The position numbers were made by a program, and so were the translations under genes. 18,653 bases of DNA, from the NCBI GenBank assembly GCA_023230925.1, contig JALNWK010000055.1, forward strand, positions 1 through 18,653. Reading direction: 5' to 3'. Positions 8,461-16,471 of the stretch are shown in pieces (the stretch's first letter is position 1; each line of letters begins with the position of its first letter). The notes beneath the pieces are model-generated. The model had not been told where the DNA came from. It saw only the letters and a list, made by a program, of their open reading frames with translations, and did not search any database. This DNA comes from Limnochordia bacterium. GTDB taxonomy: Bacteria > Bacillota > Limnochordia > DUMW01.

Positions 8461-10800
8461 ATGCAGTTAAAGTATGAGCATCCGGCCCAGGAATGGAATG
8501 AAGCACTTCCCCTTGGAAATGGACGGATCGGTGCGATGGTCTATGGTGGTGTCAAAACAGAGACGATTAAGCTGAATGAAGATACTCTTTGGTCCGGCGG
8601 ACCAAGGGATCATGATAATCCCGAAGCAACAGAGTACTTGCCCGAGGTCAGACGTCTCCTGTTTGAGGGTAGATACGAAGAAGCTAATGAGCTTTGTAAG
8701 AAGATGATGGGACCTAATACAGAGAGCTATCTTCCCTTTGGTACCCTAAGACTAGAATTTGCGCATCACGATGAGGCCTCCAATTACCAGCGGACCTTGG
8801 ATCTTGCTACCGCTGTTGCCGGTGTGGAATATGAGATTGATGGTTGTCAATATACTCGGGAGACTTTCGTTTCCTACCCAGCACAGGTACTTGTCATTCA
8901 TTTGAAGACCAACAAAAGGGGAAGGCTAAGCTTCAGTGTGACAATGGATAGCCAGTTATCCCATCTGCTACAAATCACTCCCCCGGTACTAGTGTTAAGC
9001 GGTAGCGCGCCTGGAAATAACCCAAACTACCACGATTATGACCCGAGGTCCTGTCTGAACGAAGGCGGTATGCTCTTTGCAGCTCACGTTGCCGTTGTAG
9101 CAGAAGGATGCCAAATCTGCTGTGATGAACATAGCCTGCGGGTAAACAACGCCACCGAGGCAACGCTATTGGTCAGTCTAGCCACAAGCTTCGCCGGATT
9201 TGATTGTCCTCCCGACAAGACAGGAAATGAACCTGGTCCCATTGCAGATCGATACCTGAGCTTAGCCATGGAGAAACCTTTCACACAGCTTTTGCAGGAA
9301 CACACCCAAGACTACCAGAACCTGTTCAACCGGGTCAGTCTTGACCTTGGCCCAGGGAGGGGGACACACCTGCCCACTGATCAACGTGTCTTAAAGCTCG
9401 GAGCGGAAGACCCAGAGCTTGTGGTACTACTTTTCCAGTACGGCCGTTATCTACTCATTAGTAGTTCCCGACCGGGGACCCAGGCTGCGAATTTGCAAGG
9501 AATATGGAATGATTCCCTCCGTCCTCCATGGAACAGCAACTATACGATGAATATCAATACGGAAATGAACTACTGGCCGGCAGAAGTCTGCAACCTAGGT
9601 GAATGCCACGCACCCTTATTTGACCTTATGGAAGAATTGGCGGTTAAAGGAAGCAGTACCGCCAAGGTTAACTACGGTTGCAGAGGCTGGGTTGCTCACC
9701 ACAATACGGATCTGTGGCGACAGGCGGCCCCTGTGGGGGACTACGGCAATGAAGACCCGGTATGGGCTACTTGGCCCCTGGCCGCGGCTTGGTTATGTCA
9801 GCATCTTTGGGAGCATTATCTCTTTACATTAGATAGGGAGTTTTTGGAGCATCGGGCCTATCCCTTAATGAAAGGGGCCGCCCTGTTTTATCTTGATTGG
9901 CTGATCGAAGGTCCCGACGGCTATCTGGTGACAGCTCCCTCCACGTCCCCGGAGCACAAGTTTCTTACAGAGTCAGGACAGGCTGTGGCCGTAAGTATAG
10001 CCACCACCATGGATCTATGCCTAATTTGGCAGTTGTTTACCGATTGTATCCAGGCCCAAGAAGTACTGGGGATAGACCCACAGTTACAAGCACAGCTGAT
10101 CCAGGCGAAGGCAAAACTATATCCCTTACAGGTCAACAAAGAAGGAGAGCTACAAGAGTGGTTCAAGGACTTCCAAAGGCAAGAGCAGCATCACCGGCAC
10201 CTCTCCCACCTTGCTGGCGTCTACCCAGGCCGGCAAATAACAGAGGAAACACCGGCGCTGTTTCACGCGGCAAAGCTTGCGCTGCTATCCCGAAAAGACG
10301 CGGGGACAGGCTGGAGCCTGGCCTGGAAGATCAATCTGTGGGCTCGGTTCAAGGATGGCAATAGGGCCAGGCAACTGATTGGCTTACTACTGTCGGGGGT
10401 AGGGCAAAGCCCCGGAGGTAGTGGGGTATACCCCAATCTTTTAGCGTCCCACCCGCCCTTCCAAATTGATGGAAACTTCGGATTCACCGCCGGCGTAGCG
10501 GAGATGCTGCTCCAAAGTCATGGGGGTGTACTTTGCTTACTACCCGCCTTGCCCGATTGCTGGTGCCGGGGAACTGTGCGGGGTCTTTTGGCCCGGGGTG
10601 CATTTGAAGTGGACATTGCATGGGAAGGGCGACGTCTACAGGCGAGGATCCATTCACTAAGGGGTCAGTCATGTTGCGTAACAGCAAAGATGCCGCTACA
10701 ATTGGTACCAGGCCAGGATGTCTCAAGCCTACAACAGGAGCAAGGCGCCTTGCGCTTTGATACTGCAGCCGGAGGAGTATATGAGATCGTCTCAGTCTAA
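8461..10800 (+). CDS. GH95 alpha-L-fucosidase / alpha-L-galactosidase
   Basis: Family GH95 inverting glycosidase, 779 aa, close to the full family length without a signal peptide or extra modules. The N-terminal beta domain opens with EWNEALPLGNGRIGAM and KLNEDTLWSGGP, both diagnostic. The catalytic barrel carries NINTEMNYWPAE (N364 and N366, matching the paired Asn of Bifidobacterium AfcA), STSPEH with E498 as general acid, EQHHRHLSHL, and QIDGNFG with D670. The family removes alpha-1,2-L-fucose or alpha-L-galactose; which one cannot be told here. Lack of an export signal implies action on imported oligosaccharides after desulfation. ATG 8461 follows AGAGGAGG. The stop is 10 bp from the convergent AraC gene, leaving no room for a terminator of its own. 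Confidence 0.93.
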   Translation: MQLKYEHPAQEWNEALPLGNGRIGAMVYGGVKTETIKLNEDTLWSGGPRDHDNPEATEYLPEVRRLLFEGRYEEANELCKKMMGPNTESYLPFGTLRLEFAHHDEASNYQRTLDLATAVAGVEYEIDGCQYTRETFVSYPAQVLVIHLKTNKRGRLSFSVTMDSQLSHLLQITPPVLVLSGSAPGNNPNYHDYDPRSCLNEGGMLFAAHVAVVAEGCQICCDEHSLRVNNATEATLLVSLATSFAGFDCPPDKTGNEPGPIADRYLSLAMEKPFTQLLQEHTQDYQNLFNRVSLDLGPGRGTHLPTDQRVLKLGAEDPELVVLLFQYGRYLLISSSRPGTQAANLQGIWNDSLRPPWNSNYTMNINTEMNYWPAEVCNLGECHAPLFDLMEELAVKGSSTAKVNYGCRGWVAHHNTDLWRQAAPVGDYGNEDPVWATWPLAAAWLCQHLWEHYLFTLDREFLEHRAYPLMKGAALFYLDWLIEGPDGYLVTAPSTSPEHKFLTESGQAVAVSIATTMDLCLIWQLFTDCIQAQEVLGIDPQLQAQLIQAKAKLYPLQVNKEGELQEWFKDFQRQEQHHRHLSHLAGVYPGRQITEETPALFHAAKLALLSRKDAGTGWSLAWKINLWARFKDGNRARQLIGLLLSGVGQSPGGSGVYPNLLASHPPFQIDGNFGFTAGVAEMLLQSHGGVLCLLPALPDCWCRGTVRGLLARGAFEVDIAWEGRRLQARIHSLRGQSCCVTAKMPLQLVPGQDVSSLQQEQGALRFDTAAGGVYEIVSV

Positions 10801-10810
10801 TCCAACCCCT

Positions 10811-11635
10811 TTAAAAGTCACCTATCTGCATGTTCATTCTACGGAAATCCGTCGGGGTGGTTTTCTCGTATCGCCGAAAGACAGTGCAAAAGTAACTGAG
10901 GCTTGAAAAACCAGTCAATGCTGCTATCTCTGCGACACTGAGATCCGGGTACTCCAAAAGAAGCTCCTTTGCTTTGCTAACTCGGTAGGTTGTCAGGTAG
11001 CTTACGGGAGTCACCCCGAACACCGATCGAAACATGCGACACAAATGCTGCGTGGTGACACCACATTGCTCTGCTAGGTCGGCAACGGAGATTGGTCGAC
11101 AGTAGTACTGTCCAATAAACCTCAGGGCTGGCATAAGCTTCTTTCTTTGTTGGGTTGTATGTTCATCCCGAAAGGTTTGCCATCCCAAGTCGATTAAAAA
11201 GGCATACAGCAAACTGGAAAGAATAGCACTAGCGTAATCCGAGTGTCCGGGGGATATCGTAAGCAGATCAGTGATTCTGCTATTGATGTATGGTAGATCA
11301 ACCAAATCGATAAAGCCCGGTGACATGCCCCAGGCCTCGAGGAATTGATTTAGGTTTTTGCCATCAAAGGTGACCCACATTACTTCCCAAGGATCCTCTT
11401 CGGGCCAGTATTGGCAAGGCATCTTAGGATACATCAGAAAACCCTTCCCCGCTGAGAGAATTCGGCTTTCTCCCTGGAATTCGACGATACCAGCGCCGGA
11501 TACGGTATGCAGCCAATGATAGTGGGGGGAACCGTTGGGATACTTCATTGGCGGTTGATAGGTGTGGCCTACAGTACAGAGATAGACAGGTAGATGCTTA
11601 TCCCTAGGTGTAACGGTCAAGACCTGCGTGCGCAT
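10811..11635 (-). CDS. AraC-family transcriptional regulator
   Basis: Sugar-responsive AraC/XylS-type regulator, 274 aa. The N-terminal half is a cupin-like ligand domain (HYHWLHTVSGAGIVEF, LMYPKMPCQYW), and residues about 168-268 hold the double helix-turn-helix: ISVADLAEQCGVTTQHLCRMF, then LSVAEIAALTGFSSLSYFCTVF and a final FRR. The start at 11635 has AGGAGG nine bases upstream. It is convergent with GH95 and divergent from the isomerase-like gene, with which it shares an overlapping promoter region. Local position suggests that it controls the divergent pair and probably the glycan operon and itself; the effector is unknown. Confidence 0.92.
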   Translation of the reverse strand: MRTQVLTVTPRDKHLPVYLCTVGHTYQPPMKYPNGSPHYHWLHTVSGAGIVEFQGESRILSAGKGFLMYPKMPCQYWPEEDPWEVMWVTFDGKNLNQFLEAWGMSPGFIDLVDLPYINSRITDLLTISPGHSDYASAILSSLLYAFLIDLGWQTFRDEHTTQQRKKLMPALRFIGQYYCRPISVADLAEQCGVTTQHLCRMFRSVFGVTPVSYLTTYRVSKAKELLLEYPDLSVAEIAALTGFSSLSYFCTVFRRYEKTTPTDFRRMNMQIGDF

Positions 11636-11686
11636 GTCAGATTTCCTCCTATGTTCGAATCTCTAAAATGTGTTCGTTTATTGTTG

Positions 11687-11715
11687 TTGAACGCCTTTGT
11701 AATACTTAGTATACT
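11687..11715 (+). promoter_or_regulatory. Rightward sigma-A-type promoter for the isomerase/oxidoreductase pair
   Basis: A -35 box TTGAAC (11687-11692), a 17-nt spacer and a -10 box TATACT (11710-11715) precede the isomerase-like gene. Transcription would start near 11722, leaving a leader of about 38 nt that includes AAGGAGG at 11746-11752. The -10 box overlaps that of the leftward promoter. Confidence 0.75.
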
Positions 11716-11736
11716 AGATGTACGGGATGTTATCAA
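11708..11736 (-). promoter_or_regulatory. Leftward sigma-A-type promoter for the AraC gene
   Basis: Read on the minus strand: -35 TTGATA (11736-11731), a 17-nt spacer and -10 TATACT (11713-11708). Transcription would start near 11701 and give a leader of about 65 nt. It shares six of its bases with the rightward -10 box through the palindrome AGTATACT at 11708-11715, so polymerase should be able to occupy only one direction at a time (inference). Confidence 0.72.
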
Positions 11737-11759
11737 AGTGAAAATAAGGAGGTGAAAGA

Positions 11760-12515
11760 ATGTTAAGACTATCCGTATGTGTCGAAATGTTGTTTCGGGA
11801 ATGTAAGTTTCTCGAAAGGATTAGTAAAGTTGCAGAACTTGGTATCCCTGGGTTTGAATTCTGGGGGATTGCAGACAAGGATCTGGCAGGGATTGCGAAA
11901 CTAAGGGATGAGCTAGACTTAACCTTGGTGGGCATGGTGGGTACCTCACAGCCTTTGACGGATCCTAACAATATGGATGCAGCTATTGTAGAACTAAAAC
12001 AAAACATAGCCATAGCCCAGGATATCCGTTGTCAGAGCTTGATTGTCACCTCTGGCCCCCAGCAACCTAACGTGGAACCACAGGTGCAACATGATACTAT
12101 CGTTGACATTCTTAAAGCTGTTGCACCAAGTGCAGAAACAGCTAACATTACCATCGTGCTAGAACCACTAAACACAATAGTCAACCATCCAGGAACCTAC
12201 CTTAGTTCGTCCTTCGAAGGGTACGACATTATTCGCGAAGTGGGCAGTTCAAAGGTTAAACTTCTCTTTGATATCTACCACCAACAGATTACCGAGGGTA
12301 ATATCATCGCGAATATCACAGAACACATGGAATTAATCGGGCACTTCCATCTGGCTGATGTACCGGGACGTCGGGAACCGGGTACTGGAGAGCTAAATTA
12401 CGCCAACATCTTTAAGGCCATCGCTGACAGTGATTACCAAGGTTATGTTGGCTGTGAGTTTAGTCCCTCGGGCACAAGTGTACAAGCCTTAGAGTATATC
12501 AAGACACTTCTGTAG
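11760..12515 (+). CDS. Hydroxypyruvate-isomerase-like TIM-barrel sugar isomerase/epimerase
   Basis: Xylose-isomerase-like TIM-barrel protein, 251 aa, closest in motifs to hydroxypyruvate isomerase (Hyi). The expected acid/metal residues are present: E135 in LEPLN, D171 in LFDIYHQQ, H195 and H197 in GHFHLADVPGR, which continues into EPGTGELNY (the Hyi hallmark), and E233 in GCEFSP. The family interconverts ketoses, aldoses or epimers and the true substrate is often not hydroxypyruvate. The neighbouring dehydrogenase 17 bp downstream suggests a two-step oxidation/isomerisation of a sugar derived from the glycan locus (inference). ATG 11760 has AAGGAGG seven bases upstream. Cytoplasmic, no signal peptide. 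Confidence 0.85.
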   Translation: MLRLSVCVEMLFRECKFLERISKVAELGIPGFEFWGIADKDLAGIAKLRDELDLTLVGMVGTSQPLTDPNNMDAAIVELKQNIAIAQDIRCQSLIVTSGPQQPNVEPQVQHDTIVDILKAVAPSAETANITIVLEPLNTIVNHPGTYLSSSFEGYDIIREVGSSKVKLLFDIYHQQITEGNIIANITEHMELIGHFHLADVPGRREPGTGELNYANIFKAIADSDYQGYVGCEFSPSGTSVQALEYIKTLL

Positions 12516-12532
12516 AAAAGGGAGAGGATCAT

Positions 12533-13606
12533 ATGAGTGATTATAAACTACGGGCCGGTGTTGTTGGAGTAGGTAACATTGGTCAATCTGCCCACCTTCC
12601 CGCCTATAGCAAAAACCCCGATACACAGCTTGTTGCTATTTGCGATATTGACGAGAAACGCTTGGCGATGATCGGGGAACGGTATGGCATTAGCAAAGAA
12701 CATCAGTATACCGACTATCGAAAGATGTATGCAACGGAGAATCTGGATGTTGTAAGCATCGGTACACCCACGTATCTTCACTATGCGCAAACCATGGACG
12801 CACTAGATGCCAAGATCCATGTTATGTGCGAGAAGCCGATGGCCATGAATGTACAAGAGACTGTAGAAATGGTAAGAAAAGCTGAAGCGGCTGGGCTAGT
12901 GCTGAGTATTGGGTTTAATAATCGGTTTCGTCTTGATTCGTCTACATTAAAATCATATATAGACAACGGACTATTCGGCGATATCTATTACGCCAAGGCC
13001 GGTTGGCTCCGCCGCCGGGGAAATCCCCATGGTTGGTTCACCAAGAAGGAACTCTCCGGTGGAGGTCCTTTGATCGACTGTGGGGTTCACTCTTTGGATC
13101 TGGCCCATTGGTTAATGGGACAGCCCCAGCCTGTCTCTGTTTTAGCATCAACCTACTGTAAATTCGGTGATTACCACGTGGAAGGGATCGGACAATACTG
13201 GGCTATGAGTGGTAATGAAGAGGGAGTCTTCGATACCGAAGACCTAGCCGCAGCAATGATCAAATTCGATAACGGTGCCACAATGATGTTCGATGTCAGC
13301 TGGGCCCTAAATGGTAGGGACACAGGAATTTACGTGCAAGTGTATGGTGATCAAGCTGGAGCCAACCTTAGTCCCTTTGAAATATATGGCCAGTTGGGCA
13401 ACAACCTTGTAGACATGCAACCAATGCTAAATCTATCTGTTAATGCCCAGGAAGCGAAAGTCGCCAATTTCGTTGACGCCATTAAGGGTGAGGCTAAGCT
13501 TCTTTGCGCAGGACGAGAGGCAATCGTAATCGCTCAGATTATCGATGCAATTTACGAATCTGGTGAAACTGGAAAAGCGGTTACGGTTGAGAAAATAGAA
13601 CTGTAA
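12533..13606 (+). CDS. Gfo/Idh/MocA-family NAD(P)-dependent oxidoreductase
   Basis: Sugar or inositol dehydrogenase-type protein, 357 aa. The Rossmann nucleotide-binding loop GVGNIG is at residues 12-17 and the conserved EKP (E100-K101-P102) supplies the catalytic lysine. GGGPLIDCGVHSLDLAHWLMG, further along, carries the family's Asp and His near the active site. Substrate cannot be read from sequence; members oxidise or reduce sugars, polyols and keto-glycosides. ATG 12533 follows GGGAGAGG and the upstream gene stops 17 bp away, so the two are surely co-transcribed. A strong hairpin terminator lies directly downstream. Confidence 0.9.
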   Translation: MSDYKLRAGVVGVGNIGQSAHLPAYSKNPDTQLVAICDIDEKRLAMIGERYGISKEHQYTDYRKMYATENLDVVSIGTPTYLHYAQTMDALDAKIHVMCEKPMAMNVQETVEMVRKAEAAGLVLSIGFNNRFRLDSSTLKSYIDNGLFGDIYYAKAGWLRRRGNPHGWFTKKELSGGGPLIDCGVHSLDLAHWLMGQPQPVSVLASTYCKFGDYHVEGIGQYWAMSGNEEGVFDTEDLAAAMIKFDNGATMMFDVSWALNGRDTGIYVQVYGDQAGANLSPFEIYGQLGNNLVDMQPMLNLSVNAQEAKVANFVDAIKGEAKLLCAGREAIVIAQIIDAIYESGETGKAVTVEKIEL

Positions 13607-13615
13607 ACGGATCGC

Positions 13616-13643
13616 AAAGCGCAGCCCTAGAAGGCTGCGCTTT
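13616..13643. terminator. Bidirectional hairpin terminator between convergent genes
   Basis: A perfect 11-bp stem, AAAGCGCAGCC (13616-13626) with GGCTGCGCTTT (13633-13643), closes a six-base loop. On the plus strand it ends in TTT followed by CTCCTT. It sits between the convergent oxidoreductase and tex genes and can serve both. Confidence 0.85.
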
Positions 13644-13647
13644 CTCC

Positions 13648-15792
13648 TTAAGCTAGCAAGCGCAAGGAAATACGACCACGTTCCCTGTCAACTGATAGTA
13701 CTTCCACTTTTACAGGTTCGCCCACTGTAACCACGGTGTTGGGATCTTTTACGTATTCGGTGGAAAGCTTGGAAATATGGATGAGTCCATCTGTCTCCAC
13801 CCCAATATCCACGAAAGCCCCAAAGTCGACAACGTTAGTAATGCTTCCTGAAAGCTGCATACCTGGCTGTAAATCGGACATTTGGAGCACATCTTGGCGG
13901 AAGATGGGACCAGGAATTTCACTTCGCGGATCCCTTCCGGGTGTGCATAGTGCTTCAATAATGTCGATGATGGTTGGCTCCCCCGCACCAGTCTGCTGAC
14001 TAAGTTGGGCCGGATCCAGCTGGGAAAGGCGTTTAGCAGTATCAATGCGTTGGTTTTTGTTAACTAAGCTAACTTCACTGCTTTGGGCCAGTTCCAGGAT
14101 ACGCCGTGCCAGGGCATAGGATTCCGGGTGTACAGGAGTATTATCTAGAAGCGTTTGTCCTTGGGTAATCCGCAAAAACCCCGCACATTGCTCGAAGGTT
14201 TTTGGGCCCAGACGGGGAACGTCCAAAAGCTCTTGGCGGGAGTAGAAGGGTCCTTGCGTGTTTCGGTACTCCACAATGTTGGCGGCAAGGGTAGGACCGA
14301 TCCCGGCTACATACTGCAGCAGTTGTGAACTAGCCGTATTTAGATCCACGCCAACGTTGTTCACGCAGGACTCGACGGTTCGCTCTAAGGCTTCCGTTAA
14401 TTCTTTCTGATTGACATCATGTTGATACATCCCTACACCTAGGGACTTGGGTTCGATCTTTACTAGCTCCGCCAAGGGGTCCTGGAGCCGTCGCGCAATA
14501 GAAACAGCCCCCCTTAATGAGACATCCATTTCTGGAAACTCCTGCCTGGCCACCGCCGATGCTGAATAAACCGAGGCTCCTGCTTCGCTGACGATGGTAA
14601 AGGAAATATCAAGTCCCGTTTGCTTATTGAACCGGGCGATGAAATCCTCGGTTTCGCGCGAGGCAGTGCCATTGCCTATGGCGATTACATTAACCCCGTG
14701 TTGCCCAATCAGCCTATGCAGGATGTCCATGCTTTCCTTTTCAGCTTGTTGGGGTGGATGGGGATAAATGGCTGCAGTGGCCAAGACCTGACCGGTGGGA
14801 TCAACCACAGCTACTTTGCATCCAGTACGAAATCCCGGATCAATAGCTAGGACAGTCTTTCCTTGCACTGGGGCTTGCATCAGCAAGGCTTTGAGATTCT
14901 GGCGGAAGACTCCAATAGCATGTTCCTCTGCCTTCTCCGTTAACATATTGCGGATCTCGCGAAAAACCGATGGTAAGAGAAGGTTCTTCACAGCGTAATC
15001 GATGATATTCTCTAACCACTGTGCACATGGAGAACAGGGTTGTATGATCTGCTGTTGGATTAACCTCGCAATTGCATCAATGGGAGGGTCGATCCGTATG
15101 GTTAGTTTCTCGTCTTGTTCACCGCGGTTTAGGGCTAGGATCCGATGAGGCGGAATCCGACGAATCGGTTCAGCAAAATCATGGTATGTATTGTATACGG
15201 TATCTGTCTGCGGATCCTCTAGGTTACAGGCTGATGTGATCATTCCCCGATTATATGTAAGTTCCCGGACTTTGGGGCGAAGCTGGGCATCATGGTTGAT
15301 CAGATCAGCCACAATATAGCCTGCCTGTTCCAAGGCTTCCTCGACTGTGCAATCGTTCTTTTTGGCAAAGGGCTTTGCCAGTTCACTAGGACTTTGCTGT
15401 TGTTCAAGTAACAGTTCAGCCAAGGGTCCAAACCCAAGCTCCCGTGCTTTCTCCGCTTTAGTGCTGCGTTGTTTGCGGAAAGGTCTATAGATATCCTCTA
15501 GTTCTCTTTGGGTGGAAGCTGCTTCAATTTGTTCAGCAAGTTCATTGGTCAGTTTCTCTTGTTCCACCAGTGCATCAATAATCTGCTGCCTGCGTTTGGC
15601 TAGGTTTGTAAAGTACGTGTAAGCATCTGCAATAGCGTGAATCTGCAGATCATCAAGACCGCCTGTTGCTTCTTTGCGGTATCTAGCAATAAAGGGAACT
15701 GTGTTCCCTTCTAGGATCAATTGCACGGTGGGTGCTACCTTAGAACGATCAATACCAGTATGCCTGGCAATTCTACTTACGAGATCCGGCAC
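13648..15792 (-). CDS. tex: Tex family RNA-binding transcription accessory protein
   Basis: Conserved cytoplasmic nucleic-acid-binding protein, 714 aa with the start chosen here. Order of domains: Tex N-terminal helical region with NTVPFIARYRKEATGGLDDL, a YqgF/RNase H-like fold starting at VLAIDPGFRTGCKVAVVDP, helix-hairpin-helix repeats (QYVAGIGPTLAANIVEYR, LLDVPRLGPKTFEQCAGF) and a C-terminal S1 domain (VVDFGAFVDIGVETDGLIHIS). Family members are about 720-780 aa. The longest ORF starts at ATG 15867 but lacks a Shine-Dalgarno and adds 25 residues without family similarity. GTG 15792 has GGTTGGGGG upstream, lies just after an extended -10 promoter, and places VPFIARYRKE about 31 residues from the N-terminus as usual. 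A housekeeping gene, convergent with the oxidoreductase. Confidence 0.93.
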   Translation of the reverse strand: MPDLVSRIARHTGIDRSKVAPTVQLILEGNTVPFIARYRKEATGGLDDLQIHAIADAYTYFTNLAKRRQQIIDALVEQEKLTNELAEQIEAASTQRELEDIYRPFRKQRSTKAEKARELGFGPLAELLLEQQQSPSELAKPFAKKNDCTVEEALEQAGYIVADLINHDAQLRPKVRELTYNRGMITSACNLEDPQTDTVYNTYHDFAEPIRRIPPHRILALNRGEQDEKLTIRIDPPIDAIARLIQQQIIQPCSPCAQWLENIIDYAVKNLLLPSVFREIRNMLTEKAEEHAIGVFRQNLKALLMQAPVQGKTVLAIDPGFRTGCKVAVVDPTGQVLATAAIYPHPPQQAEKESMDILHRLIGQHGVNVIAIGNGTASRETEDFIARFNKQTGLDISFTIVSEAGASVYSASAVARQEFPEMDVSLRGAVSIARRLQDPLAELVKIEPKSLGVGMYQHDVNQKELTEALERTVESCVNNVGVDLNTASSQLLQYVAGIGPTLAANIVEYRNTQGPFYSRQELLDVPRLGPKTFEQCAGFLRITQGQTLLDNTPVHPESYALARRILELAQSSEVSLVNKNQRIDTAKRLSQLDPAQLSQQTGAGEPTIIDIIEALCTPGRDPRSEIPGPIFRQDVLQMSDLQPGMQLSGSITNVVDFGAFVDIGVETDGLIHISKLSTEYVKDPNTVVTVGEPVKVEVLSVDRERGRISLRLLA

Positions 15793-15822
15793 ATTAATAC
15801 CCCCAACCAGGTTAATAACGCC

Positions 15823-15831
15823 ATTATACCA
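15823..15831 (-). promoter_or_regulatory. Extended -10 promoter for tex
   Basis: The minus strand reads TGGTATAAT, a perfect TATAAT with the TGN extension, and no good -35 box is required for this class. Transcription would start near 15816, about 24 nt before GTG 15792 and downstream of the ATG of the longer ORF, which supports the shorter Tex. Confidence 0.55.
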
Positions 15832-15934
15832 TACGTGGGTGATGCTCTCCTGTTGTTGTTGCTCCATAACAGATTGTCAGGGATCTACAGGCTCTAATAG
15901 CAGAAGTTGTTAGGCGTCGGATACGCATTAAGGG

Positions 15935-15981
15935 TTCCCCCTTCGGTAAGGATATACAGTAGATAACACCTAAGGGGGGAA
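15935..15981 (+). promoter_or_regulatory. Possible hairpin masking the Shine-Dalgarno of the first coat gene
   Basis: TTCCCCCTT (15935-15943) can pair with AAGGGGGGAA (15972-15981) with one bulged G. The right arm is the ribosome binding site of the small gene starting at 15986. This works only if transcription begins upstream of 15935, which is not known. Confidence 0.3.
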
Positions 15982-15985
15982 AACC

Positions 15986-16171
15986 TTGCCAAAGATCAAC
16001 GAGATAGAGCTGCAGTCCATTAGGCACCTAATTGGCGATGCGCTCACCGGAGCAAAGAAACTATCCTTCTATGCAGAGCAATGTGAAGATCCGCGTCTTA
16101 AGAACATGTTCCAGTCTGGCGCGAAGGGCTCACAGCAAATGGCTGACAAACTAATGGGATTCCTAAGCTGA
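15986..16171 (+). CDS. Small spore-coat-type helical protein
   Basis: A 61-aa mostly helical protein (EIELQSIRHLIGDAL, then KKLSFYAEQCEDPRLKNMF, then a C-terminal helix). In spore-forming Bacillota a short protein of this ferritin-like pattern often precedes a CotF-domain protein, as here; the second gene starts 16 bp later. TTG 15986 is the start, with AAGGGGGGA five bases upstream. Spore coat function is inferred from the pairing; the protein alone is too short for a confident family call. Confidence 0.65.
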   Translation: MPKINEIELQSIRHLIGDALTGAKKLSFYAEQCEDPRLKNMFQSGAKGSQQMADKLMGFLS

Positions 16172-16187
16172 AAGGAGATAAGGAACG

Positions 16188-16466
16188 ATGTTAAGCGATA
16201 AGGATATGGCCTTAGACTATCTGGAAATGTGTAAGACTGGCACGAGTGAGGCGCTCAAGGCTGCCCTAGAGTGTTCCAACCAGAACCTACGAGGTACGTT
16301 GATGAGTTACGTAACCCAAGGTGAGAAGGACTCCCTTGAACTGAGCAAACTAGCATCAACGAACAACTGGTATCTGGAAGCAGGACCAGCTGATTCCCAG
16401 GAAATCCAACGTATTAGTGGATTCTACACTTCGGCAGCAACGCCGATGGGATTTACAGTACGCTAG
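16188..16466 (+). CDS. CotF-domain spore coat protein
   Basis: A 92-aa protein resembling the Coat_F domain: it opens with SDKDMALDYLEMCKTGTSEAL, continues with ALECSNQNLRGTLMSYV and ends in a Tyr/Gly-containing tail (WYLEAGPADSQEIQRISGFY). These match the usual CotF pattern of an initial KDM segment, an ECxNxxLR helix and a tail. Members are assembled into the spore coat by the mother cell, so the host is likely a spore former or descended from one. ATG 16188 has AAAGGAGAT upstream, and the gene forms an operon with the preceding small gene. Confidence 0.78.
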   Translation: MLSDKDMALDYLEMCKTGTSEALKAALECSNQNLRGTLMSYVTQGEKDSLELSKLASTNNWYLEAGPADSQEIQRISGFYTSAATPMGFTVR

Positions 16467-16471
16467 GTCTC

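Noticed and set aside
9897..10364. 155-aa plus-strand ORF
   Set aside because: Out-of-frame shadow inside the GH95 gene, whose catalytic motifs are continuous through this part.
15951..15960. Possible sporulation sigma-E -10 (TATACAGT) before the coat genes
   Set aside because: One mismatch to the consensus and no -35 element at the required spacing.
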